Below, piece by piece: positions 49,820-57,942 of a DNA stretch of 64,000 nucleotides (position 1 is its first letter; each line of letters begins with the position of its first letter). The position numbers and the translations under genes are program-made. Origin of the DNA: SPCO01 sp964427285 (lineage in GTDB: Bacteria > Chloroflexota > Limnocylindria > Limnocylindrales > CSP1-4); contig CAYRTS010000007.1 of assembly GCA_964427285.1 (NCBI GenBank), positions 1 to 64,000 of the forward strand, in the 5' to 3' direction. The notes under the pieces were generated by a model, which did no database searches, was not told the origin of the DNA, and worked only from the letters and a program-made list of their open reading frames with translations.

Positions 49820-50545
49820 ATGATCGCGGCCGTGTCTCCCCCGATCCTGCTGGTCGCCGGCCTGGTTGCGCTCACGGCCTGGATCCTCGGGATTCGGTCG
49901 CTCGGGCCCCGTCACCGGGTGGGCCGACTGATGGCGACGACCCCCCTCGTTACCGTCGCGGAAGCCCGTCTCCTCGCCAGCGGGCCGCCTCGTTATGTCC
50001 GTGTACAAGGCCGGCTGGATTCGGAGACCGATTTCGAGGATGACGCTCATCGTCCCCTCGTCTTTCGTCGGACGCGGCTCCAACTCATGCGGGGGTCCAC
50101 CTGGATCGCCGTTGACGATCATCGGGAGCGCGTCCCATTCGAGGTTCGCGAGGGGCTCGATGCGATCGCGATCGATGACGTCGAGCTGGACGACGGACTC
50201 GTGGTCCTGGTGCGCGAATCAGAGGGGACGGCCGCCGATGTGCCCGAACGGGTTCCCGCCGGGACCGATCCGCAAACCCGGGTCCGGCTGCGGATTGAGC
50301 AGGTTTCCTCGGTCGAACACGCCATCATCGTGGGCGTCCCCGGGCTCGATCCGGACGGGGCGGCCCGGATCTCGGCGGGGCTCGACCGTCCGTTGATCCT
50401 GGCCACGGTCGACCAATCCGAAGCGATGCGCTTGCTGGCCGACGGTCATCCTCGTCGTCCGATCCTCCTCGCAGCTGCGCTCGTGGCGGGGCTCGGGCTG
50501 ATTGGCGCGGGGCTGGCGTGGGCACTCGTCGAGGCCCTGACATGA
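49820..50545 (+). CDS. Two-helix membrane protein with a GIDE-like soluble domain
   Basis: 241 residues from ATG 49820, chosen because the codons upstream are Arg-rich filler. A helix at each end (about 7-24 and 218-237) brackets a soluble domain. In it RPLVFRRTRLQL, TWIAVDDHRERVPFEVREGLDAIAIDDVELDDGLVVL and RLRIEQVSSVEHAIIVG resemble the GIDE domain found beside the RING finger of mitochondrial MUL1 and in many prokaryotic membrane proteins. Similarity is by pattern only. It overlaps the next small membrane gene by four bases. Confidence 0.62.
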   Translation: MIAAVSPPILLVAGLVALTAWILGIRSLGPRHRVGRLMATTPLVTVAEARLLASGPPRYVRVQGRLDSETDFEDDAHRPLVFRRTRLQLMRGSTWIAVDDHRERVPFEVREGLDAIAIDDVELDDGLVVLVRESEGTAADVPERVPAGTDPQTRVRLRIEQVSSVEHAIIVGVPGLDPDGAARISAGLDRPLILATVDQSEAMRLLADGHPRRPILLAAALVAGLGLIGAGLAWALVEALT

Positions 50546-50817
50546 GCCGGCCGCCGGCCCTCCGCGGGGTGCCGCCGCGCCGGCCGAATGCGACCAGACT
50601 GGCGGTCACGCTCACCTGGATCGCGCTCGCGATGCCGGTCGTAGCAGCGTCACCCAGCCCGAGCGCCGGCGTCGGTGGCGACCCACGCAGTAGTGGACAG
50701 GGGCCCGGTCTCGTCGGAGATCCGGCCTTCGCGCTGCTCGCGGTGGTTGCGATCGGCGTCGGAGCGCTGGTGCTCACGCTGCTCTATGTACGACTGACGG
50801 CGAACCGGCCCCGCTAG
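50542..50817 (+). CDS. Small secreted or membrane protein
   Basis: 91 residues from ATG 50542, overlapping the previous stop (ATGA). It has a signal-peptide-like N-terminus (TRLAVTLTWIALAMPVVAAS, about 19-38), a Gly/Ser linker and one C-terminal helix (LLAVVAIGVGALVLTLLYV). No family recognised. Coupling to the GIDE-like gene suggests a shared membrane role. Confidence 0.6.
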   Translation: MSRPPALRGVPPRRPNATRLAVTLTWIALAMPVVAASPSPSAGVGGDPRSSGQGPGLVGDPAFALLAVVAIGVGALVLTLLYVRLTANRPR

Positions 50818-50839
50818 GAGAGGCTCTGGGGCCGTCGTC

Positions 50840-50852
50840 CCATTGGCAATGG
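50840..50852. promoter_or_regulatory. Palindrome CCATTG-G-CAATGG upstream of sigma gene 2
   Basis: A perfect palindrome with 6-base arms, 112 bp before the ECF sigma ATG. The same half-site (CCATTGG or its complement) occurs three times directly upstream of the HTH-GAF-GGDEF gene at 53684. With the preceding TCGTC, 15 bases are identical between the two places. It could be an operator shared by the two genes. Confidence 0.4.
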
Positions 50853-50964
50853 TCCGGCGAGCCGCGTCGCGCCTTTTGCGGTCGTTGATTGAGTAGATCG
50901 GTGTGGTAGTTCCGTCATACCGAACAACGCGTGTCATCGAGGCCGCGCAGGAGATGGAGTGGGA

Positions 50965-51516
50965 ATGCGGCGCGATCTCGTCGAGGCGGCAAGCCGCGGT
51001 GACCACGGGGCATTCGAAGTCCTCGCGACCTCCGCCGGCGATCGCCTGTACGCGGTCGCTCGCCTGATCCTTCGGTCGGCGGACCTGGCGGAAGACGCGG
51101 TGCAGGAAGCGCTCATTCGCGCATGGCGCCAGCTTCCCTCACTGCGCGACCCGGACCGGTTCGACGCCTGGCTCTATCGCCTGGTGGTCAACGCCTGTGC
51201 AGACCAGGGCCGCCAGCTGCGTCGCTGGTCGCAACAGGTGCGACCGCTCCAGCTCGACGCCTCGATCAGCGACGACACCGGTTCAGTCGCCGATCGGGAG
51301 CAGCTGGAGCGGGGATTCCGCCGACTGAAGCCCGAACAGCGGGCGGTGATCGTCCTCCACTACTACAGCGGCTTCTCTACACCGGAGATCGCGGGCATCC
51401 TCGGGATAGCTGAGGGGACCGCCAGGTCACGACTCTATTACGCGACAGAGGCGCTGCGTGCGGCGCTCGAAGCCGACGCACGACAGGCGTTGGACGCCCA
51501 GAAGAGGACGGCATGA
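50965..51516 (+). CDS. RNA polymerase sigma factor, ECF (second copy)
   Basis: 183 residues from ATG 50965, which has GGAG five bases upstream; GTG 50959 is the alternative. Region 2 holds ARLILRSADLAEDAVQEAL and RDPDRFDAWLYRLVVNACAD, and region 4 holds STPEIAGILGIAEGTARSRL. It matches the sigma factor at 256-822 through most of region 2 (for example RDPDRFDAW and the RGDH start), so the two are paralogues. Its stop overlaps the membrane-partner start by four bases. Confidence 0.94.
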   Translation: MRRDLVEAASRGDHGAFEVLATSAGDRLYAVARLILRSADLAEDAVQEALIRAWRQLPSLRDPDRFDAWLYRLVVNACADQGRQLRRWSQQVRPLQLDASISDDTGSVADREQLERGFRRLKPEQRAVIVLHYYSGFSTPEIAGILGIAEGTARSRLYYATEALRAALEADARQALDAQKRTA

Positions 51517-53153
51517 TGGCTACCGACGAGCGGTTCGACACAACGATCAGCAGCTGGCTCGAGCAGACGGCTCCAGCGCGGCTACCCGAGCGAGTCCTCG
51601 AAGTCACCTTCGAACGGACGCGCAGGAGCCGGCAGCAGGTCGGCTGGCGCGCACTCTTCGGGGGCATGCACCTGACGAGGTCCGTGTCTGCGCTCGGCGG
51701 TGCCGCCGTCGTCGTGGTGGCCGCCGCCGTCGCGCTCAACTTCTCTGACAATCGACCCAGCATCGGCGGGCCGGACCCCGTCACCGATCCCCGAAGCTCC
51801 TTCCTGGGCACCTGGGTGAGCACCAGCGATGCCGACGGAGGCACCCAGACGATGACGGTCCGAGCCACGGGAGACGGTGCCGTCGAGCTCGTGGCGAGCG
51901 ACGATGTCGCCTCGGTGTGTTCGGGCACCCCCTCCACGATGACGGGGACCGGGCGGATCGAGGGCAGCACCCGTATCGTCATCCCCTTCCCTGTCTACAC
52001 CTGCGACGACGGGAGCGAGCCCGGGGCCCCGAGCGGCCCTCCCCTCGAGGAGCAGCTCCGCAACCTCACCTTCGTCCACGACCCCGAGAGCGACACCCTC
52101 ACCGTCGGCTCCGGGTCGGTCTGGAAGCGGGTCCGTGGCGAGGCCCCGAGCCCCCAGCCGACAACGCCGCCGCCCTCCGAGGCGGAGGTCACTGAGCTAC
52201 TGAACGGCTTCCTCGAGGCCAGAATCGCCGGTGAGGGTGCTCAGCAGTACCTACACAGCCTCTACCCAGAGATCGCCTGGGAGGCCATCCCGCTCTTCTA
52301 CGCGACTAGCTCGGGAGCTCCCTACGAGCGGGGCGAGTTCGAGCCCGTGCGTGGCATCGAGTGGCCGTACGGTTTCATGGCGTTCAAGGTTCGGCTGTTC
52401 GCCGGGGACACGGTGGTCGAACAGCTCTTCTTCATGCCCCACGACGACCCCGAGTACTTTCCAGCCGACGGTCGCCTCGGGCTCGAGTATCAGCCGGACG
52501 GTTTTGCAACCCACATCGCGGCGACGACTGAGGATGGCCAGCCCGTGGCTGTGCCCTACAAGGCGTTTGACGGCGAGGTGACCCTGCAAGTCGCCCACCC
52601 GTGGGTCTTCAACGACTACCGCCAGTTCGGCGGCATGACTTTCGGCCGCCTGATCCCGGAGGGCCCGGGCGTGCGGCCGACAACCGACGGCGGGGAGCGC
52701 AACGACTGGGATCAGCTCGTGCTGATGGCCGACCCGGCGCCGGTCGGGACGGATTGTCAGACAGGCCCGGATCCAGCCGACGCGCAGGCGCTGGCCGAGA
52801 CCATCCGGTCCGACGCCGGCCTCGAGGCGACCGGTCCGGTCGCAGTGAGCGTCGCGGGGACCCAGGCACTGATGATGGACGTGGTGATCGCCGCCGGAGC
52901 GCGTATCTGCGAAGGCGGGTTCCTGAGCCTCCTGGTCGACCACAACGTAGGGTCTACCTCTTACTGTGACACCAACGGCGTCTGCACGGGCCAGGCATCG
53001 GGGGACCGGAAGCGACTCTTCCTGTTCGACGTGCCTGCGGGGTCGTCCATGCGGACCCTGGCCATCGCGATCATCGCGCTGGAGTCGCGCTTCGAGCGGG
53101 CGGTGGAGGCGGCCGCACCGATCATCGATAGCGTCGAGTTCCACGCCCCGTGA
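51513..53153 (+). CDS. Membrane-tethered partner of the second ECF sigma factor
   Basis: 546 residues. A cytoplasmic part (1-50) with SSWLEQTAPARLPERVLEVTFERTRRSRQQ is followed by a helix (about 60-76, ALGGAAVVVVAAAVALNF) and a large outer region. The outer part has a lipocalin-like beta section (about 90-210), a Pro-rich linker (about 212-228) and a second domain (about 230-546) with four Cys near VGTDCQTG, RICEGGF, SYCDTNGVC. It corresponds in position and topology to 819-2063, but its outer domain is unrelated. It may sense something outside the cell and release the sigma factor. ATG 51513 overlaps the sigma stop. Confidence 0.78.
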   Translation: MMATDERFDTTISSWLEQTAPARLPERVLEVTFERTRRSRQQVGWRALFGGMHLTRSVSALGGAAVVVVAAAVALNFSDNRPSIGGPDPVTDPRSSFLGTWVSTSDADGGTQTMTVRATGDGAVELVASDDVASVCSGTPSTMTGTGRIEGSTRIVIPFPVYTCDDGSEPGAPSGPPLEEQLRNLTFVHDPESDTLTVGSGSVWKRVRGEAPSPQPTTPPPSEAEVTELLNGFLEARIAGEGAQQYLHSLYPEIAWEAIPLFYATSSGAPYERGEFEPVRGIEWPYGFMAFKVRLFAGDTVVEQLFFMPHDDPEYFPADGRLGLEYQPDGFATHIAATTEDGQPVAVPYKAFDGEVTLQVAHPWVFNDYRQFGGMTFGRLIPEGPGVRPTTDGGERNDWDQLVLMADPAPVGTDCQTGPDPADAQALAETIRSDAGLEATGPVAVSVAGTQALMMDVVIAAGARICEGGFLSLLVDHNVGSTSYCDTNGVCTGQASGDRKRLFLFDVPAGSSMRTLAIAIIALESRFERAVEAAAPIIDSVEFHAP

Positions 53154-53276
53154 CCGCGACCGGATCGACGGAAGGGAGGCCGGGGCGAGGAGCCGCCCAG
53201 GCTAGGCCCTTGGCATGGCCCTAGGTGTGATACCCGCACACGTTGTTCACGGTCCTCGGCAGGTACACGCAGGGCG

Positions 53277-53437
53277 CATAACCGCACCCACGGACTGGTA
53301 CGGAGACGGTCAGGCCGGGCGGGCGGGTCATCCGCCCAGGTCCACGCTCAGGTGCGTCCCGATTCCGGCCTCGCTCACCCGATTCCGGGCCTAGCGCCCC
53401 AGTCTTCGCTCCGTATCAGTCTCCCGGCGCGGTTATG
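53277..53437 (+). mobile_element. MITE-like element, copy 2
   Basis: A 161-bp non-coding element with terminal inverted repeats CATAACCGC...GGACTGGTACG (53277-53302) and CGTATCAGTC...GCGGTTATG (53412-53437). Inside are CCACGCTCAGGT (53342-53353) and two CCCGATTCCGG motifs (53358-53368 and 53378-53388). Order and motifs match copy 1 read on the opposite strand; copy 1 is longer by about 20 bp between the motifs. It lies in the 530-bp space between the sigma partner and the HTH-GAF-GGDEF gene. The flanks 53154-53276 and 53438-53617 show no gene. Confidence 0.72.
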
Positions 53438-53617
53438 CGAAAAGGTCCCACCCGTGCTGGGAGCGTCAACAACGTGTCCATGAATGACAGCTAGCAACGG
53501 GGCCGAGGGCACGCTCGCCCCCCTGGTAGACGCCGTGCGTTCCGATTGAAGGATCGTGTCTGCTGGCGGTGACACGCTCGTGGGCGTCAGCCCAGGTGAC
53601 GTACCGGGACCATCGTC

Positions 53618-53680
53618 CCATTGGCAAGAACTGTGAGCTTGGCTAGCATCCGTCAGCCGAGTTGCCAATTCCTCCATTGG
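53618..53680. promoter_or_regulatory. Three TTGCCAAT/CCATTGG half-sites before the HTH-GAF-GGDEF gene
   Basis: CCATTGGCAA (53618-53627), its inverted partner TTGCCAAT (53662-53669) and CCATTGG (53674-53680) lie within 63 bp and end three bases before the ATG at 53684. The downstream protein carries its own HTH, so self-regulation through these sites is possible. Confidence 0.4.
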
Positions 53681-53683
53681 AAC

Positions 53684-56665
53684 ATGCCGAACACCCTGCA
53701 GATTCGACCCATCGACGCGACGCTGTCGGTCACCAAGGCCGCCCGCCTCTTGGGCGTGCACCCGAACACGATCCGGACCTGGAGTGACGCCGGCCGGCTG
53801 CGCTACTTCCGGATCAACGCGCGCGGCGATCGCCGCTACCGGCTGGGTGATCTGCAGCGGTTCCTCGCGGCAGCCGAGCCGCAGTCGCGAGGGCGCTCCG
53901 CCCAACCAGCCGACGGCGTCAGCCGTGGTGGATCTGGTGTCGGGCGTCGGGGAAGCCCGCCGACGACCGTCGCGACGGCGCCGCGGGAGCGGATCGAGCC
54001 GGCCGACGATCCACTCGAGACCGAGCATCATCGAGTCGATCTGTCCGTCGCCGAGACGATCACGCGTCTCGGGATTCGGCCGGAGCGGGCCGCCGATCCG
54101 CTGCTGGCCGCCGCCTGGGCGGTGCGCGACGCCTACGGCCATCACCTCGTGGCGATCTGGGAGGACGACGGCAGTGTGCTGCTGCCTCGGGCGGTGGTCT
54201 CCGCGAATCCCGCCGATGCCGCCCGACTGACCAGTCTGCCCCGTGGGGTCGGCCGGCTCGCGGCGGCCCTGGATGCCACTGAGGGTCGCGCGGGCGGATC
54301 GACGGCCCGCGCCGGACTGCGCCGAGAGCGGCGTGCGTTCGAGCGCGAAGGTGCCCTCCCCCAAACACCGTCATCGGATGACTCGCCCGTCCTGGGCGAC
54401 GGGCGACCGGAGGTGGCCGTGCCCATCCCCGGGGAGGATCGCCCGTGGGGGGTCCTCCTGATCGTCGGCGAGGACCGTGATTCCCTTGGCTTCCGAGACC
54501 TCCAGGCGGCCCGGTTGGCGGCGGACGGGATGGGTGCGCTCGTCAAGGCCATGGCCCGCACGAGGGAGATCGCGCATCTTCGCCATCGGGCCGAGGCGCT
54601 GCGGCGCGTCGCGGCCGACATCGGCGGGCGGCTGGACCTCGCCGGCATCCTGTCGGGCCTGGTGGATCACGGCATGCTGCTGTTCGAGGCCGATCGGGCA
54701 GCCGTCTTCCTGAAGGAGCCGGACGGAACATTCTCCGCGGAGATGAGCCGCGGCCTCTCCGGGGCCTATCTGAACACCATCCGGGACTTCGGCGCGCAGT
54801 CGCTGCCGGCGGCCGCGGCGGCGTCTCGGCGCCCCCTCTTCTCGGTCGGCTATCCCGACGATCCCAGGGGGGGCGAGCGGCGCGCTGCCGTCGTGCAGGA
54901 GGGCTTCGATACCCTGTGCACGGCGCCGCTGCTCGATGGTCGGACCGTGATGGGCCTCCTCAACATCTATCACGACCGCGCCCACCCCTGGTCCGAGGCG
55001 GACCTCGAGACCCTGCAGGCGCTCGCCGCGCAGGCCGGCGTCGCCATCCGGGCCGCCCAGGATTACGAGCGGATGACGACCTGGGCAGCGCAGCTCCAAT
55101 CCATCCAGCAGCTGGGCGCGCGACTCAACGGCCTGTCCACCGTGGCGGAGATCGGGCAGGCGATCGCCACCGAACTGCGCCAGTTGATCGAATACCACAA
55201 TGCCCGCGTCTATCGGCTTGTGGGGCAGGAATTGATCCCGGTCTCGATGCAGGGCCAGATCGGCGAATACATTGACGAGACGCCCGACCAGCTCCGGGTC
55301 ACCCTCGGCGAGGGGATCACCGGATGGGTGGCCGCCAATCGGGTCGCCCAGAACCTGGGGGATGCGGCGGCGGACCCCAGGGCGAGGACGGTGCCCGGCA
55401 CTGAGGACGACCTTGACGAGTCGATGCTGCTGGCCCCGATGCTGTTCGACGATCAGGTGCTCGGCGTCCTTGTCCTGTCACGCCTGGGCCTGCATCGGTT
55501 CAGCGACGACGACCTCCGGCTCCTGGTGATCTACGCAAGCTTCGCGGCCCAGGCAATGGCCAACGCGGACACCACCGAGCGGATCCGGCAGCAGGGCGTG
55601 GCCCTGGAGCGCCAGTTGCGTAGCCAGCGCGAGCTTCTCCGGATTACCGAGTCCTTGCTGACCACGCTTGACACCACGGCCGTGCTGGACAGCATCATCG
55701 ACGGGCTGGGCCGGCTGATCGCGGCTGACAACATCGCCATCGAACTAGTCGACCCGGTGTCCGGGGTCCTCACTCCGTTGACCGCCCGGGGCATCCATGC
55801 CGAGTTCTTCCTGGAGCCATGGAAGCCGGGTGAGACCGGTGTGGCAACCTGGGTCCTGGAGCATGATGAACCGATCTACCTCCGCGACGCCGCCGATGAT
55901 CCGCGGGTCAACCACCGGGACGGAATCCCACACGACGGCAGCCTGATCGTGGTCCCGCTGCGCAATCGCGGGGGCGCGATCGGTGTGCTGACGCTCGAGC
56001 GCGTGGGGATCGGCAACACGTTCTCGTACGATGAGTACGAGCTTGTCCAGCTGTTTGCCGCCCAGGTGTCGATCGCGCTGCAGAACGCGGAGGTCTTCCA
56101 GGCAGTCCAGGTCCGCGCACGCACCGATGGCTTGACCGGCCTGCTCAATCACGCGACATTCGAGGAGTGGCTTGACCGGATGACACGAGAGGGTGCTCCG
56201 TTCAGCCTGATCATGCTGGACCTCGACGACTTCCGCGACGTCAATAACAGCCGGGGCCACCAGGCCGGCGACGATGTGCTGCGCGAGATCGGAACACGGC
56301 TTGTCCGGGCTGGTCGGGACACGGACCTCGTCTTCCGCTACGGCGGTGATGAGTTCACCTACCTGCTTCCGCGCACGGATGAGGCGGGAGCGCTGCTGGC
56401 CGCGGAACGGGCGCGCCAAGCCGTGCGCGGCGTGGACGGCGGCGTGGACGGCACCGTGACTGCCTCCGTGGGCGTGGCGACCTTCCCCGCGGATGGTGCG
56501 ACGGCGGCGGAGATCCTCCTGGCGGCGGACCGAGCCTGCTACGTGGCCAAGCGTGACGGCCGGGACCGGGTCGCGACGGCCGCCGAGGGCCTGGCGCTCG
56601 CCGCGGAGTTCTCACCGCATGCACCGACGCCCGTCGACTCGACCCGGGCTCCCGAGGCCGGCTGA
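53684..56665 (+). CDS. HTH-GAF-GAF-GAF-GGDEF protein (putative DNA-binding diguanylate cyclase)
   Basis: 993 residues from ATG 53684, before which no ribosome site is seen; TTG 53621 is a poor alternative. Residues 13-65 form a MerR/excisionase-type helix-turn-helix (SVTKAARLLGVHPNTIRTWSDAGRLRYFR). A linker and a degenerate GAF-like part follow (to about 310), then three GAF domains (about 325-480, 490-640, 660-815). The GGDEF domain (about 825-975) has YGGDEFTYL at about 886 and the inhibitory RxxD site (RDTD) five residues before it. No EAL domain is present. It should make cyclic di-GMP; the fused HTH also suggests direct gene control. Confidence 0.88.
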   Translation: MPNTLQIRPIDATLSVTKAARLLGVHPNTIRTWSDAGRLRYFRINARGDRRYRLGDLQRFLAAAEPQSRGRSAQPADGVSRGGSGVGRRGSPPTTVATAPRERIEPADDPLETEHHRVDLSVAETITRLGIRPERAADPLLAAAWAVRDAYGHHLVAIWEDDGSVLLPRAVVSANPADAARLTSLPRGVGRLAAALDATEGRAGGSTARAGLRRERRAFEREGALPQTPSSDDSPVLGDGRPEVAVPIPGEDRPWGVLLIVGEDRDSLGFRDLQAARLAADGMGALVKAMARTREIAHLRHRAEALRRVAADIGGRLDLAGILSGLVDHGMLLFEADRAAVFLKEPDGTFSAEMSRGLSGAYLNTIRDFGAQSLPAAAAASRRPLFSVGYPDDPRGGERRAAVVQEGFDTLCTAPLLDGRTVMGLLNIYHDRAHPWSEADLETLQALAAQAGVAIRAAQDYERMTTWAAQLQSIQQLGARLNGLSTVAEIGQAIATELRQLIEYHNARVYRLVGQELIPVSMQGQIGEYIDETPDQLRVTLGEGITGWVAANRVAQNLGDAAADPRARTVPGTEDDLDESMLLAPMLFDDQVLGVLVLSRLGLHRFSDDDLRLLVIYASFAAQAMANADTTERIRQQGVALERQLRSQRELLRITESLLTTLDTTAVLDSIIDGLGRLIAADNIAIELVDPVSGVLTPLTARGIHAEFFLEPWKPGETGVATWVLEHDEPIYLRDAADDPRVNHRDGIPHDGSLIVVPLRNRGGAIGVLTLERVGIGNTFSYDEYELVQLFAAQVSIALQNAEVFQAVQVRARTDGLTGLLNHATFEEWLDRMTREGAPFSLIMLDLDDFRDVNNSRGHQAGDDVLREIGTRLVRAGRDTDLVFRYGGDEFTYLLPRTDEAGALLAAERARQAVRGVDGGVDGTVTASVGVATFPADGATAAEILLAADRACYVAKRDGRDRVATAAEGLALAAEFSPHAPTPVDSTRAPEAG

Positions 56666-56702
56666 CGGTCCAGGTTGGGCCGGCTGACGGTCCAGCTTGG
56701 GC

Positions 56703-56909
56703 GGCCGGGCCGGCAGCAAACTGCGATGACCAAGCGCAGGCCGGGCCGGCAGCAAACTGCGATGACCAAGCGCAGGCCGGGCCGGCAGCAAACNNNNNNN
56801 NNNNNNNNNNNNNNNNNNNNNNNNNNNNNNNNNNNNNNNNNNNNNNNNNNNNNNNNNNNNNNNNNNNNNNNNNNNNNNNNNNNNNNNNNNNNNTGCGATG
56901 ACCAAGCGC
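56703..56909. repeat. 36-bp perfect tandem repeat containing an assembly gap
   Basis: Two complete identical 36-bp units (56703-56738 and 56739-56774) starting GGCCGGGCCGGCAGCAAAC and ending GATGACCAAGCGCA, plus a third cut by the N run. The last part of a unit (TGCGATGACCAAGCGC) reappears right after the gap. The array therefore spans the gap and its true copy number is unknown. Just before it, GGCTGACGGTCCAG occurs twice 20 bp apart. There is no spacer between units, so it is not CRISPR. Confidence 0.9.
56794..56893. other. Assembly gap 2 (100 N placeholder)
   Basis: 100 N lying inside the 36-bp tandem array, where short reads would fail to assemble. The real length is unknown and could hold many repeat units. 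Confidence 0.97.
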
Positions 56910-57028
56910 GCGCCTCCCAGGCGCACATTCTGAACAGACCAGCGTGGCCGATCTCGAGTTCGTGCAGATCCTGGCGGATCCTGGGTCCGTCCACGCTTGG
57001 ATATCGCGGAAGTGCGCCTGGGAGGAGC
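56910..57028. repeat. Fold-back sequence with 17-bp inverted ends
   Basis: GCGCCTCCCAGGCGCAC at 56910-56926 and GTGCGCCTGGGAGGAGC at 57012-57028 are inverted at 16 of 17 positions. Inner arms also pair (CCAGCGTGG with CCACGCTTGG), as does GATCT with AGATC near the centre, so the 119 bp can fold into one long interrupted hairpin. It ends 23 bp from the EcfT stop, so it may terminate that operon; a small non-autonomous element is the alternative. Confidence 0.6.
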
Positions 57029-57051
57029 GGTTCTCGCGCGGGTCGTTCCCG

Positions 57052-57909
57052 TCAGCCGCCGGCGAGTTCGATCAGCAGCGGCGGGGTCCACAACACCGAC
57101 GTCACCCCCGCAAAGCCGGCAACGGTGGCCACGACCAGCAGGACCCCGAAGAACGCGATCACGAGGCGGTCAGTTCGGTCAAACGCGAGGTGCCGAAGCC
57201 ACGTTCGCTTGCCGGTGCCGAAACCGCGCAAGTCCATCGCGTCGATCGTGTCCTCGGCCCCCGCGACCGCGTTCACGATGGTGGGCACGATCACCGGCGC
57301 CGTCCGGCGCAGGCGTGATAGCACGCCGCCCTTGCCGCCGGACGCGTCGTAGCCGCGGATGCGCTGGGCGTCGATGGTCGTCTGCAGGTCCGCCCCGAGT
57401 GACGGCAGGAACCGGAAGGTCAGGTCAATCCCGAAGGCGAACTTCTCGGGCACGCCAAGTCGGGCAAACGCGATCCCGAAGTCAGATGGCGCCACTGCGA
57501 ACGCAAGGGGGAAGCCGATCGTCGCCATCGCCAGGTAGCGCATGAGCATGGTGCCCGCCAGGCTGAGTGATTCTGCCGAGATCGGCGTCCCGAGCAGCGG
57601 CATGTAGAACCAGATGTGGAGCCCCTCGACCGGCAACTCGCGCACCCGTCCCCCGGTGACGATCGTATTCACGGTGACCAACAGGCCGATGAACAGGAAG
57701 ACGATCGTCCAGTTGCGCCGGATGTGGCGCCACGGGATCCCGGCTGCCCGGTAGTAGACGATCGAGAGCACCAGCAGACCAAGAATGACCCGGCCGTCCC
57801 ACACCTGAAGGACGGTAAAGATGAACAGGACAATGACGAGGATCAGGACGCGGGGGTCGCGGCGTGCGAGCCACGACCCCCGGCCCAGGTAGCGCGGGGC
57901 AATGTTCAT
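57052..57909 (-). CDS. ECF transporter transmembrane (T) component
   Basis: 285 residues with about five or six helices. The two coupling helices carry the Ala-Arg-Gly motifs TTIDAQRIRGYD (about 180-191) and DTIDAMDLRGFGTG (about 222-235), which dock into the ATPase grooves. This identifies an EcfT/CbiQ family protein. It is the last gene of a four-gene operon with the adenosyltransferase, ATPase and S component. Confidence 0.92.
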   Translation of the reverse strand: MNIAPRYLGRGSWLARRDPRVLILVIVLFIFTVLQVWDGRVILGLLVLSIVYYRAAGIPWRHIRRNWTIVFLFIGLLVTVNTIVTGGRVRELPVEGLHIWFYMPLLGTPISAESLSLAGTMLMRYLAMATIGFPLAFAVAPSDFGIAFARLGVPEKFAFGIDLTFRFLPSLGADLQTTIDAQRIRGYDASGGKGGVLSRLRRTAPVIVPTIVNAVAGAEDTIDAMDLRGFGTGKRTWLRHLAFDRTDRLVIAFFGVLLVVATVAGFAGVTSVLWTPPLLIELAGG

Positions 57910-57942
57910 CTCATGCCCCGCGGATGGGGTCGCGCCGAAGCG

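Noticed and set aside
56703..56793. CRISPR array suggested by 36-bp identical repeats
   Set aside because: The units are directly joined with no spacers, and no cas gene is in the window.
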